Assembly (NCBI RefSeq): GCF_014385085.1
Contig: NZ_JACRTD010000008.1
Location: 88,517-152,516 of the forward strand
Reading direction: 5' to 3'
DNA length: 64,000 bases
Source of the DNA: Youxingia wuxianensis
GTDB taxonomy: Bacteria > Bacillota > Clostridia > Oscillospirales > Ruminococcaceae
A model generated the notes under the pieces. That model made no database searches and was not told the DNA's origin. It worked only from the letters and a program-made list of their open reading frames with translations. The translations under genes and the position numbers were made by a program. How positions within the stretch are numbered: position 1 is the stretch's first letter; every line of letters starts with the position of its first letter. Positions 33,682 through 42,508 of this stretch are shown one piece after another.

Positions 33682-33687
33682 ATTATA
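33682..33687 (-). promoter_or_regulatory. -10 box of early phage promoter
   Basis: TATAAT on the minus strand, followed by TAAAG. The matching -35 region (GGTCAA, at 16 bases) is poor, as expected where an activator or repressor acts. A GGACAC-type operator lies directly upstream (33711-33725). The recombinase promoter region at 46421 has the same TATAATTAAAG text. Confidence 0.6.
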
Positions 33688-33710
33688 GAAGAAAGGACAC
33701 CATTTGACCC

Positions 33711-33725
33711 GGACACGGCGTGTCC
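33711..33725. promoter_or_regulatory. Operator site 1 (GGACAC-GGC-GTGTCC)
   Basis: Perfect 6-3-6 palindrome. It lies 24 bases upstream of the minus-strand -10 box, at the -35 position, so binding there would block or control the early promoter. Two more near-copies follow at 33831 and 33881. Confidence 0.7.
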
Positions 33726-33746
33726 GCTGAATTTAGGGGTAAAAAC

Positions 33747-33788
33747 AAAAAAACCTCTCCAGACAAGCACTAAGGCTCGTTGGAGAGG
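33747..33788 (-). terminator. Strong rho-independent terminator between operators 1 and 2
   Basis: Minus-strand hairpin CCTCTCCA...TGGAGAGG, extended by ACGAGC/GCTTGT with one G-U pair, followed by a run of seven T. The G-U pair forms only in minus-strand RNA, which shows the working direction. No gene lies upstream to explain it; it would stop transcription coming from operators 2-3. Confidence 0.75.
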
Positions 33789-33830
33789 GTGCAGTGATGC
33801 TGCAGGGGGGCAAATTTGTCTCGTTTTGCC

Positions 33831-33845
33831 GGACACGATATGTCC
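33831..33845. promoter_or_regulatory. Operator site 2 (GGACAC-GAT-ATGTCC)
   Basis: Near-perfect copy of the 15-bp operator, with one change in the right half. It is 120 bp from site 1 and 50 bp from site 3. A set of three operators with unequal spacing resembles a phage immunity control region. Confidence 0.65.
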
Positions 33846-33880
33846 ACCAAGAGAAAAAATATTTTTGATTTTTTTGTGGC

Positions 33881-33895
33881 ACACACGATGTGTCC
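33881..33895. promoter_or_regulatory. Operator site 3 (ACACAC-GAT-GTGTCC)
   Basis: Third copy, with a changed left half (two mismatches to GGACAC) and intact right half. Flanking DNA is AT-rich (long T-runs upstream). No good promoter is evident next to it. Confidence 0.55.
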
Positions 33896-34003
33896 GCTTT
33901 ATTGGACTGTGTTTGCAGTAGAATTAGAGTGGCTTGAAGCACACCCTACGGTATCGCAAATATCACGAAATAGCGGAAAAAGCAAGAAAGATGCCCAAAC
34001 GAC

Positions 34004-34032
34004 TTGAAAAAGATACAAATATCTGGTATAAT
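34004..34032 (+). promoter_or_regulatory. Consensus promoter of the restriction/defence operon
   Basis: -35 TTGAAA (34004-34009), 17-base spacer, -10 TATAAT (34027-34032). One mismatch to the sigma-A consensus and ideal spacing. It drives the HTH gene at 34078 and probably the whole plus-strand run to the terminator at 44.6 kb. Confidence 0.85.
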
Positions 34033-34077
34033 ATAAAAGCGAAACTGCGCAAACATACGAAGATGAGGTGTGCAAAT

Positions 34078-34269
34078 ATGTCTAATTTAATTAATGAGAA
34101 CTATATCAGTATTGAAGATGCAGCGTTGTTTCTTAACATCAAGCCTGTTACATTGCGTAAATGGATAAAGGATAAAAATGTACCTGCCCACAAAATCGGC
34201 AAACAGTGGAAGTTCAAACGCTCCGAACTGGAAGAATGGGTAAAAAGCGGTAAGAGCGCGATGGAATAA
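34078..34269 (+). CDS. Small HTH (excisionase/MerR-like) DNA-binding protein
   Basis: 63 aa from ATG 34078 behind GAGGTGTGCAAAT; longer in-frame starts lie before the promoter and are excluded. ENYISIEDAALFLNIKPVTLRKWIKDKNVPAHKIGKQWKFKRSELEEWV is a helix-turn-helix_17/excisionase-family domain covering almost the whole protein. As the first gene of the operon it may be the controller of the methyltransferase/nuclease genes, like a C protein, or an excisionase remnant. The operator it binds is not known. Confidence 0.85.
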   Translation: MSNLINENYISIEDAALFLNIKPVTLRKWIKDKNVPAHKIGKQWKFKRSELEEWVKSGKSAME

Positions 34270-34294
34270 TAACTCACCAGGAAGGAACAATGAT

Positions 34295-35023
34295 ATGTCT
34301 GAAGTGATACTTTATAACAGTGATTGCATACAGGCTATGACCGAAATTGCAGATCACTCTATTAACTTGATTCTTACTGATCCGCCGTATAATCTCGGCA
34401 ACTTTATGATAAGCAGAGATACCAACCTCAAAAAAATGCGTGATAATTTCTTTGGGGCTGCGGGTTGGGATAACCTCGAATATGATGAGTGGGCAAATGC
34501 TATGGACGGTTTCTTTGCGCAAGCTGCGCGAGTTATGAAAAAGGGCGGGTCTATGATTGTCTTTATGGCAGCCATCAAAGTCGAAACCACCATCAGTTTG
34601 GCTGAAAAGCACGGATTTTACTATAAGACCACCGGAATCTGGCACAAACTGAATCCTATGCCCCGTAATATGAATTTGCATTTTGTAAACTCAACGGAAA
34701 CATGGATTTATTTCACATACAAAACACGCACCGGTACCTTTAACAACAATGGTGCAGTTCTGCACGATTTTATTGAAACCGCAGTAACCCCTGCCAGTGA
34801 GCGCAAATATGGTAAACACCCTACGCAAAAGCCAGAGGTGCTCATGAGTCATTTTGTTGAAGTTTTGTCCAACACAGACGATTGGGTTCTCGATCCTTTC
34901 ATGGGAAGCGGTACATCCGGAGTCGTAGCAAAACGAGCCAGTCGCAATTTTATTGGAATTGAACTGGATGAGAATTACTTTGATATGGCAAAGAAACGCA
35001 TCGAAGGAGGTCGAACTGAATGA
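34295..35023 (+). CDS. Site-specific amino-methyltransferase (N6-adenine or N4-cytosine), beta type
   Basis: 242 aa. Motif IV ILTDPPYNLGNF (residues ~27-38) comes before motif I DWVLDPFMGSGTSGVVAKR (residues ~197-215), i.e. the beta-class order; GKHPTQKPEVLMSH is motif X-like. Methylates one strand of the recognition site. First of two methyltransferases in a LlaJI-like set; its stop overlaps the start of the C5 methyltransferase (ATGA). Whether adenine or cytosine N4 is the target cannot be told from DPPY alone. Confidence 0.92.
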   Translation: MSEVILYNSDCIQAMTEIADHSINLILTDPPYNLGNFMISRDTNLKKMRDNFFGAAGWDNLEYDEWANAMDGFFAQAARVMKKGGSMIVFMAAIKVETTISLAEKHGFYYKTTGIWHKLNPMPRNMNLHFVNSTETWIYFTYKTRTGTFNNNGAVLHDFIETAVTPASERKYGKHPTQKPEVLMSHFVEVLSNTDDWVLDPFMGSGTSGVVAKRASRNFIGIELDENYFDMAKKRIEGGRTE

Positions 35024-36087
35024 AACCTACAGTCATTGACCTCTTTGCGGGTGTTGGTGGTTTGTCACTTGGCTTTGAGCAAGCCGGTTTTCATGTTGTA
35101 CTGGCAAATGAGTATGACAACGAAATTGCAACTGCATACCGACAAAACCACCATGAAACTAAAATGGTGGTCGGTGATATCACTGCGTTAGATCTCGAAA
35201 ATACCTTCGGTACATTTGCAGGAAAAATCGATGTAATTATTGGTGGTCCCCCATGCCAAGGGTTCTCCCAAAAAGGACAGCGCAAAACAATTCACGATGA
35301 GCGTAACTTCTTATTCAAGTATTATGTCAAAGTCGTAGATCTTGTTCGACCCAGATATTTTGTAATGGAAAACGTTCCGAATTTGCTGACAGCCGAGAAT
35401 GGATACTTTCAGAAGGAGATTATTGACCTTTTCAATGGAATGGGGTACAGCCTGAACACTGGTGTCCTTAACGCAGCAGACTATGGTGTACCGCAAAACA
35501 GAAGGCGTGCAGTGATTATCGGTAAAAGAGACGGTAAAGCACCTGCGTTACCGATAAAAACAGAACAACGAGTAACAATTTGGGATGCAATCGGTGATTT
35601 GGCTTATCTTAAATCAGGCGAGGGTCAAGAAGAACAGCAATATGCTGACCTTCCGGCCAGCGATTATGCAAAATCTCTGCGTGGAAATATGTGTGTGCTT
35701 CATAATCACGTCGCTACCAAGCATTCAAAATTGGTATTAGAACGACTGGCGCTTATTCCGCCGAACTGCGGAAAGGAAGTTTTGCCGGACGAACATTTGA
35801 CAAAATCCATTTATAGTGGTACCTGGTCCCGAATGATAAAAGACGATATTTCTGTTACTATCACGACCAGATTCGATACGCCATCCTCTGGGCGTTTCAC
35901 GCACCCTTATTTGGATCGTGCCATTACCGTGCGAGAGGCAGCACGTATTCAGTCATTCCCAGATAGTTTTATTTTCACTGGGACAAAGAGTTCCCAAATG
36001 AAACAGGTTGGAAACGCCGTTCCACCGCGTCTGGCAAACGCCATTGCAACAGTGATAAAAAAAGATATGGAGGACAATGAATTATGA
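35020..36087 (+). CDS. DNA (cytosine-5) methyltransferase
   Basis: 355 aa, normal length. Motif I VIDLFAGVGGLSLGFEQAG (residues 5-23), motif IV IGGPPCQGFSQKGQR (catalytic Cys ~78), motif VI MENVPNLL, motif VIII QNRRRAVIIG, motif IX REAARIQSFPDSF, motif X QVGNAVPPRLANAI. It covers the second strand of an asymmetric target in this restriction set. It overlaps its neighbours by 4 bp on both sides, so the operon is tightly coupled. Confidence 0.95.
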   Translation: MKPTVIDLFAGVGGLSLGFEQAGFHVVLANEYDNEIATAYRQNHHETKMVVGDITALDLENTFGTFAGKIDVIIGGPPCQGFSQKGQRKTIHDERNFLFKYYVKVVDLVRPRYFVMENVPNLLTAENGYFQKEIIDLFNGMGYSLNTGVLNAADYGVPQNRRRAVIIGKRDGKAPALPIKTEQRVTIWDAIGDLAYLKSGEGQEEQQYADLPASDYAKSLRGNMCVLHNHVATKHSKLVLERLALIPPNCGKEVLPDEHLTKSIYSGTWSRMIKDDISVTITTRFDTPSSGRFTHPYLDRAITVREAARIQSFPDSFIFTGTKSSQMKQVGNAVPPRLANAIATVIKKDMEDNEL

Positions 36088-38297
36088 TCAGACCAGAATC
36101 TGCTCCTGTATATGACCAAATAGACTTGAAATTAGGAATCAAATCCTCTCTGCCATCCGTTAAGCCGACATTAGCATTGCTCTTTCTTATGTGGCGTGAA
36201 ATGGGGCGTCCGTCTGAGTTAGAGTATGCAACTGCGCAGGGAAACGCAATTGTACTGCGAACAGATATTGAAGAAGCGCTGTATCAGAGACTGCAGGAGG
36301 TTTCTGACGGGGTAACATTAGAGCAATTCCGAGATAAGGTGAACAACAATTTGATGCTCAAAGCGCAGCTTGAAGCATTGTTGGTTGCTTTTGAACTTGT
36401 ATGGAAAGTTGCAAAAATTAGATTTTCTGATGGTAGGCCTAATAGTGCCGAAAGAACGGGCGGTTCTCGTTTCCCTAAAAAAGTATGGTTTACACTCAAT
36501 ATGGATCTGCTCGACGCTGTCTGTGGTGATGATGCTGATTACATAAAAGTCTTTTTTTCGTGGCTTGGCTTTGATCTGAATGCTGATAATGAAAAAGAAA
36601 GTAATATTATTCGTTTTCTGACCATCATTTCGGAATCAGCATACTACAAGCTGATTGACAACGAAGCTGATGTGGTGTTTAACCTGGAAAGTGTGTATAA
36701 AGCAGTCTTGTCCCATACCGATGCCGTGGATATCTCTGGTGACAAGGAAGCAAAGGGCTCTTTGCGTATTTTGAAATCTGCCCTTGCAGAAAACCTTATT
36801 TCAAATATTTCTGCCCACAACAATGCAGTAACAGCAATTGACGCAGATGCTTTGAGACATTATGCCGACAGAGTGGCTGTATTCCATCAGCTGGAACCTA
36901 AGGTATATCTCACAACTCCCGCTACAGAGCCAACGATTGATTTTGATGCTCTTCGTCGGGAGTGGATGGATAAGGACAACCAGGAATTTATACTTTCATG
37001 TCTTGATTTCATGAAAACACACGGATTGTTCACAGATAAATCTCTTGAAACACTCCAGGACAAAGAGCAATGTGCAGTTCTGTTCCGCCACAACTCGCTT
37101 AAGGGCATTCTCTTGTGCGTGAATCCTAACCAACCAGACGATGAGCAGCGCAAGGATGCTAACGGCAATGCCCGCTACTATTCCGAAAAGTATATGATTG
37201 CTGAAAATGGATATTTTGTTTCCTCCGAATGGAGACCCGACAGAGAGGATGCAAGAAAGCCATTAATAGATTGGATTTTTGCACTAATGCAGGAAATTAA
37301 ATTCAGCACAGGTTATCAGAGTGAATTCCCTCGTAACCGTATCCTCTTCGGTGCTCCTGGCACTGGTAAGAGCTTTACGCTGAATCACGAAAAGGATCTG
37401 CTGCTTGCAGATGGCGGCGAGTACGAGCGCGTTACCTTCCACCCGGACTACTCCTACGCTAATTTTGTCGGTACATACAAGCCGGTGCCCTGCAAGGACA
37501 GCGATGGCAAGGACGCCATCACTTATTCCTATGTACCTGGTCCGTTCATGCGTACCTATGTAAAAGCCCTCCAGAACAGCAGAACTGATGCACCCAAGCC
37601 TTTCCTGCTTGTAATCGAGGAAATCAATCGTGCCAATGTCGCTGCTGTGTTCGGTGATGTATTCCAGTTACTCGACCGAGGCGATGACGAGGTTAGTGAA
37701 TATCCGATCCAGGCATCCGAGGACATCAAAAAGTATTTGGCAGGAGAACTCGGCGGCAATCCCGACGATTACGCTGAAATCCGCATCCCAGACAATATGT
37801 TCATCTGGGCTACCATGAACAGTGCTGACCAGGGCGTATTCCCGATGGATACTGCTTTTAAGCGCAGATGGGATTTCACCTATTTGGGCATCGATGATAG
37901 CGAAGCCGGAATCGTTGGCAAAAAAGTCATCCTCGGTCAGGGTGATTATCGCCGCATTGTGGAATGGAACGCGCTCCGCAAGGCCATCAATAATGAACTG
38001 CTCACTTATAAGGTGAACGAGGATAAGCTGATGGGTCCGTATTTCATCTCCAAGAAGAATCTGCCGGAGGGGGAAATGATTGACCCTGCAGTCTTTACTC
38101 GCATCTTTAAGAACAAGGTCATTATGTACCTGTTCGACGATGCCGCAAAACAGAAGCGCCCGTCTCTGTTTGCAGGGTGCAAGGACGAAAACAAAAACCT
38201 TTACTCTCAAATATGCAGAGAGTTCGACACAAAGGGCGTTTTCATCTTCTGTACCAAAATTAGTGACTGTTTCTTGCCAGAGGATGATGGAGAATGA
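36084..38297 (+). CDS. McrB-like AAA GTPase, restriction subunit (LlaJI R1-like)
   Basis: 737 aa. Residues ~1-400 are a long N-terminal region of unknown fold, presumably DNA-target binding. Residues ~418-430 carry Walker A ILFGAPGTGKSFTL, then VIEEINRANVAAVFGDVFQLLDRGDD (Walker B and the McrB signature NRAN), and ATMNSADQGVFPMDTAFKRRWDF (sensor and Arg finger). This is the GTP-dependent motor of McrBC/LlaJI-type restriction. Overlaps the nuclease gene by 4 bp. The N-terminus does not resemble the E. coli McrB DUF3578 domain. Confidence 0.92.
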   Translation: MIRPESAPVYDQIDLKLGIKSSLPSVKPTLALLFLMWREMGRPSELEYATAQGNAIVLRTDIEEALYQRLQEVSDGVTLEQFRDKVNNNLMLKAQLEALLVAFELVWKVAKIRFSDGRPNSAERTGGSRFPKKVWFTLNMDLLDAVCGDDADYIKVFFSWLGFDLNADNEKESNIIRFLTIISESAYYKLIDNEADVVFNLESVYKAVLSHTDAVDISGDKEAKGSLRILKSALAENLISNISAHNNAVTAIDADALRHYADRVAVFHQLEPKVYLTTPATEPTIDFDALRREWMDKDNQEFILSCLDFMKTHGLFTDKSLETLQDKEQCAVLFRHNSLKGILLCVNPNQPDDEQRKDANGNARYYSEKYMIAENGYFVSSEWRPDREDARKPLIDWIFALMQEIKFSTGYQSEFPRNRILFGAPGTGKSFTLNHEKDLLLADGGEYERVTFHPDYSYANFVGTYKPVPCKDSDGKDAITYSYVPGPFMRTYVKALQNSRTDAPKPFLLVIEEINRANVAAVFGDVFQLLDRGDDEVSEYPIQASEDIKKYLAGELGGNPDDYAEIRIPDNMFIWATMNSADQGVFPMDTAFKRRWDFTYLGIDDSEAGIVGKKVILGQGDYRRIVEWNALRKAINNELLTYKVNEDKLMGPYFISKKNLPEGEMIDPAVFTRIFKNKVIMYLFDDAAKQKRPSLFAGCKDENKNLYSQICREFDTKGVFIFCTKISDCFLPEDDGE

Positions 38298-39766
38298 TTT
38301 CAGTATTTTTACGAGAACAAAAACGCTATACCCAGGAAGACCTGGTTAAAGAGTTTCGTTGCTCCGAGGAAAAGACTGTCCGCATTCTGAAGTGTCTGAA
38401 AGAATATGGCGTTCTGAAGGCCGTAAAAGCAAATGACACACAGAGGGATCTCACCGATCTGTTGGATGAGGACATTGAAATCGCTGATGTTGAGGTCGGT
38501 GAAAACGAATATCTGTATGTGTTCACTTTTGTAGGTGTTATTACAATTGAGGGTCGTGTGCTGAAATGCTATCCGAAATATCTGCTTGATGCCACGGCCC
38601 CCAAAGCAGAACTGAAACAAGTGCTGAAGGTTCTGGAAAAGTACAATTCCAAGGAACAGATCATTCGTATGTACAACGATACGAGTGACAGCAGTGCATT
38701 TAATATGTTGGCTGTTATGCTGTTTCTCCTCCAGGATTATTTCGAGTATGGTGCCTATACCAACACGCAGGACATCATCGAGTACAACGGGTCCGGCGAC
38801 ATTCTTTGGGATAAGACCATCAACGAAACATTCACCCTCTTAAGCAACAACCGGCCGTATTACCCGGAATTGCTGACCATGAAGCGTGTGAATGACGATT
38901 TCGATTTCTTCAAGCGCCTGCATGAGTGTGTCCTCACCCGTTGCACGGAGGAATTGCGAGATGCCGATCTGTTGGATCTGTTCGATATTATGGGTGTCGA
39001 TATTTCCGATGAGAATATCGAGGACTTTGGTGACAAGGAGTATGTCCTGGAGCGCATTGTCAAAGAACTCAATATCCAGTTCAATACCCGCAAACAGCTT
39101 CTGCTGAAAACACTGTATGCCTACATAGCCAACAGCAGCGCACTGGACGATCTTGACTGCTTCAGTATGTTCGGAACGAACAGTTTCAATCTGGTATGGG
39201 AAAAGGTCTGTGCGGAAGTAATGGACAACCAGTTGCAGAAGCCAATCGGTGGACTGCGACTGCCCGTACCATTGGCCGAGCAATACCGCGATATGCGGCA
39301 TAAGAAACTCATTGACTTGATTGATAAACCGCAGTGGTCTGGGACTGCACCGAACGGTGAACCGTTTGTTAAGCAGGCCGAGGATACACTTATCCCAGAC
39401 CTCATTTCCATCGTTAATGTCGATGGGGACTATCAGTTTATCATCTTTGATGCCAAATACTACAATATTCAACTGGAACACAATAAAAAGCTGCGTGGTC
39501 AGCCCGGTATCGAGTCCATCACCAAACAGTACTTGTACCAGTTGGCATATCAGCCTTTTGTGGAAGCACACCAGATCAGCACCGTGCGGAACTGCTTCCT
39601 CATGCCGACCGCTTCTACGGAAATAGTCGAAAAAGGCACTGCATCCCTCGCCATGTTGCGGAATCTGGGATTGCAGGACATACAGGTGCGGTTACTGCCT
39701 GCGGAGCTGATGTATCGGCACTACATTGAAAACACAAGAATCGATATTCAAACCTTAAATCTGTAA
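38294..39766 (+). CDS. LlaJI/McrC-like restriction endonuclease subunit
   Basis: 490 aa. The N-terminal ~60 residues look like a winged helix (RYTQEDLVKEFRCSEEKTVRILKCLKEYGVL). The C-terminal nuclease has EDTLIPDLISIV (residues ~361-372) and YQFIIFDAKYYN (~380-391), the D...(D/E)xK active site of the PD-(D/E)xK superfamily, as in LlaJI family and McrC. It cuts DNA when driven by the neighbouring AAA GTPase. ATG lies in the end of the upstream gene. Confidence 0.9.
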   Translation: MISVFLREQKRYTQEDLVKEFRCSEEKTVRILKCLKEYGVLKAVKANDTQRDLTDLLDEDIEIADVEVGENEYLYVFTFVGVITIEGRVLKCYPKYLLDATAPKAELKQVLKVLEKYNSKEQIIRMYNDTSDSSAFNMLAVMLFLLQDYFEYGAYTNTQDIIEYNGSGDILWDKTINETFTLLSNNRPYYPELLTMKRVNDDFDFFKRLHECVLTRCTEELRDADLLDLFDIMGVDISDENIEDFGDKEYVLERIVKELNIQFNTRKQLLLKTLYAYIANSSALDDLDCFSMFGTNSFNLVWEKVCAEVMDNQLQKPIGGLRLPVPLAEQYRDMRHKKLIDLIDKPQWSGTAPNGEPFVKQAEDTLIPDLISIVNVDGDYQFIIFDAKYYNIQLEHNKKLRGQPGIESITKQYLYQLAYQPFVEAHQISTVRNCFLMPTASTEIVEKGTASLAMLRNLGLQDIQVRLLPAELMYRHYIENTRIDIQTLNL

Positions 39767-39781
39767 AAAGGAGGTAGAGCC

Positions 39782-40582
39782 ATGGCCCCTGTTGCTTCTC
39801 CCATGCCGTCAAAAAAGAATGATAATACCGATGGTCATGTCTTTGCCGAGAAGCGTGTCCTGCGCATTCCGAAGGGTTTGGTTCTTTCGTACTATAAACG
39901 GCACCCCGATTTTCGAAGAGCCATCGATAGCGGAAAGTACATCTATATTGATGGTCTCTTTGTCCTTCGTCCTATAGCAATTATCCTATTGGAACAGAAT
40001 ATTGATGTTCACGCATTTTTCCGTTCCCAAAAACTCTTCGGAGAGAAAAATGGGCTGACGGCTTTCTGCTTGTGCGAAGAGCATCTCTTTGTCGAGCGGA
40101 AGCCAAAGCCCGATGAGTTATATCATTTCGCTAAAGAATATAAGGGTAAGCGGATAGCTCATGCCGAAAAGATTGCATCGATCGACACGATTTCTGAAGA
40201 AATGTTTCGGAATATCATATCCGGCGGTGGACAAGAGCCCCCATTTAATTTCGGCGGAATGCTGTCCTTTTTCATGGAACTGAAAGATGTTACCGAAGAG
40301 GGACTGGCGGAATTGACAGGCATTTCTGATCGCACAATTCGCCGATACAAGAACGACGAGGGCGAACGCCCAACGCTCGAAAATGTTGTTGCTATCGGGA
40401 TCGCTTTGCATTTGTTTCCACACCAAATTGTCAATTTGCTTGGTGCGGCGGGTTATCAATTGCGGAAAACTCCCAAGGAAAGAGCATATCAGTACCTTAT
40501 CGATGCCGCTTACAACAACACAGTTTATGAGTGTAATATGTTCCTGAAAAAGTCAGGAATGCCGCCACTAACAAATCTATAG
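39782..40582 (+). CDS. HTH-tailed protein of unknown function (266 aa)
   Basis: 266 aa, ATG behind AAAGGAGGTAGAGCC. The first ~180 residues are of unknown fold: VLRIPKGLVLSYYKRHPDFRRAIDSGKYIYIDGLFVLR and HRFAKEYKG-like segments. Residues ~180-235 (TEEGLAELTGISDRTIRRYKNDEGERPTLENVVAIGIALHLFPHQ) form an XRE-type helix-turn-helix, followed by a helical tail. The HTH and tail (about 90 residues) are similar to the end of the next protein. Might regulate or sense. It follows the nuclease gene by 15 bp, so it belongs to the same operon. Role unknown. Confidence 0.7.
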   Translation: MAPVASPMPSKKNDNTDGHVFAEKRVLRIPKGLVLSYYKRHPDFRRAIDSGKYIYIDGLFVLRPIAIILLEQNIDVHAFFRSQKLFGEKNGLTAFCLCEEHLFVERKPKPDELYHFAKEYKGKRIAHAEKIASIDTISEEMFRNIISGGGQEPPFNFGGMLSFFMELKDVTEEGLAELTGISDRTIRRYKNDEGERPTLENVVAIGIALHLFPHQIVNLLGAAGYQLRKTPKERAYQYLIDAAYNNTVYECNMFLKKSGMPPLTNL

Positions 40583-40596
40583 AAGGAGGGCTTTCT

Positions 40597-42489
40597 GTGG
40601 CTGACCGTTCGTTTAAGGAATACATCGGCAGCAGATTTTATGACCAGTTCTTCAATGCCATAAAATCGTATGTCATACAAAACCGCCATAATATCGAACT
40701 GAGTTCCCGTACGGTCAGCAGTGCCGATTACGCAGAACTCTCTGATTTTGAAATAAAAACCGTGGGAATCGATGATCGAGACGGGATGGGCATCGCATTT
40801 GATGTTCTCGTTGAGGCAGAGGTGTATGTTAAAGAACACCACCGCCACCGAGATGTAGATGAGGATACCTGTTTCCCCTGGTTCATCCTTTCCTGCACAG
40901 CCGACCTCTCCGAAAATATGGATGATCTCCGTATTCATCGGGTCGATCAGTATAACCAAAAAAATAAGCAAAACAAGCCTTTGTCTGATTCTCTTGTTCC
41001 TATCAGCTATAAAATCGACCTTGATAAGATAGCTACGGAATTTTTGAGGAAACACTACCCGGAAGCCCTGCGAACTCCTATGCCTGTTGACCCTATGGTT
41101 CTTGCCGACAGGCTCGGTCTTTCGGTTGTTACCCAGGAACTGACAGAGGATTTTTCTGTATTTGGGCAGATTTTCTTCCAGGACTGTGATACCGAAGTAT
41201 TCAACTCCGATACGGGAGAAATGGAAGTCACTCACTTTCCAGCAAAGACCATCGTTGTTGATCCCAAGGCATTCCTTTTGAGAAATCTGGGTTCCGTTAA
41301 CAACACCATTGTGCATGAGTGCGTCCACTGGGATCAGCACAGAAAAGCCTTTGAACTGGAGCGTCTTTATAACCGTGACGCAACACAGATAAAGTGCTTG
41401 GTCATTGGCGGATCGAAGGGTTCGTCTGACCGAACCGCAGCCGACTGGATGGAGTGGCAGGCCAACTCCCTGGCACCGCGTATCCAGATGCCGATCGGCT
41501 CTTTCAAAACAAAAGCGGCCGAATATGTCCGTAAATTTCAACGAGAAATGAATGCCACCCACATTGTAGATGTGATGGAAGCTGTCATTGATGCCCTTGC
41601 GACCTTTTTCGTTGTCTCCCGCCACGCGGCTAAAATGCGTATGGTGGATGCGGGATACGAGGAAGCAATTGGTGCATTCACTTATATTGACGGACACTAT
41701 GTGAAGCCCCACGCCTTCAAAAAAGGTCGCTTGCAAAAAGACCAGACATACTGTATCAGCGCAGACGATGCCCAAATCATCGCCTTCAGCGATATACGTC
41801 TTTCCACTCAATCACAAAAGGGTTCCTACATATATGTGGATTCGCATATGTGTTTGAATGACCCGAAGTATGTCACCAGAGATGAAAACAATACCGTGCA
41901 GATGACCGATTATGGCCGCTTGCACATTGACGAGTGTTGCCTGGTCTTCAAACTGAAAGTAAAGGCAACCAATAAATATGGCGAGGAATTTTATAAAGAG
42001 TGCGTTCTCTTTAGGGATGTGGATTCCGGCATTGTGTTCCAGACCACTTTTGCCAAAGAGGTCAGCGCCGATGTAATGGGAAAAGCAGATGCCATCCTCG
42101 CTCGTGAAACAGAGATTCAGCGAGTTCTTCAAGAATTACCCGCTACATTCGGTGCTGCGCTTATATACCTTATGGATTGGGTAGAAATATCCGAGGAGTC
42201 TCTGGCAGAAAATGCCCTGATATCCACGAGAATGGTTCAGCGTATGCGTAATAATCCTCAATACCCAAAGAGCATAGATAGTGTTGTTGCGATATGCATT
42301 GGTATGCATTTGCCACCAGAGTTGAGCAAAGCACTTATTGAAAGATCTGGTTTTACCCTGCGATTGGCTCAAAGCGAAGCCCATTTGCTCTATAACTTCT
42401 TTCTCCACCACTACTACACGCATTCTATTCATGACTGTAACGATATGTTGGTGTCGAAAAATCTGCCTGTTATGACCGGCACAGAATAA
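40597..42489 (+). CDS. ImmA/IrrE-like metalloprotease with C-terminal HTH
   Basis: 630 aa from GTG 40597, behind AGAAGGAGGGC. Near residue 240 the motif NNTIVHECVHWDQHRK shows HExxH (HECVH), the zinc site of ImmA/IrrE-type peptidases, preceded by ADRLGLSVVTQELTEDFSVFGQIFF, usual for this family. The last ~90 residues (TRMVQRMRNNPQYPKSIDSVVAICIGMHLPPELSKALIERSGF...) carry an HTH-like module similar to the previous protein. ImmA proteases usually cleave a repressor after DNA damage; here the partner may be the 266 aa neighbour. The large middle domain (residues ~360-510) is unknown. Confidence 0.8.
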   Translation: MADRSFKEYIGSRFYDQFFNAIKSYVIQNRHNIELSSRTVSSADYAELSDFEIKTVGIDDRDGMGIAFDVLVEAEVYVKEHHRHRDVDEDTCFPWFILSCTADLSENMDDLRIHRVDQYNQKNKQNKPLSDSLVPISYKIDLDKIATEFLRKHYPEALRTPMPVDPMVLADRLGLSVVTQELTEDFSVFGQIFFQDCDTEVFNSDTGEMEVTHFPAKTIVVDPKAFLLRNLGSVNNTIVHECVHWDQHRKAFELERLYNRDATQIKCLVIGGSKGSSDRTAADWMEWQANSLAPRIQMPIGSFKTKAAEYVRKFQREMNATHIVDVMEAVIDALATFFVVSRHAAKMRMVDAGYEEAIGAFTYIDGHYVKPHAFKKGRLQKDQTYCISADDAQIIAFSDIRLSTQSQKGSYIYVDSHMCLNDPKYVTRDENNTVQMTDYGRLHIDECCLVFKLKVKATNKYGEEFYKECVLFRDVDSGIVFQTTFAKEVSADVMGKADAILARETEIQRVLQELPATFGAALIYLMDWVEISEESLAENALISTRMVQRMRNNPQYPKSIDSVVAICIGMHLPPELSKALIERSGFTLRLAQSEAHLLYNFFLHHYYTHSIHDCNDMLVSKNLPVMTGTE

Positions 42490-42508
42490 TCACGGGAGGT
42501 GAACCGCA

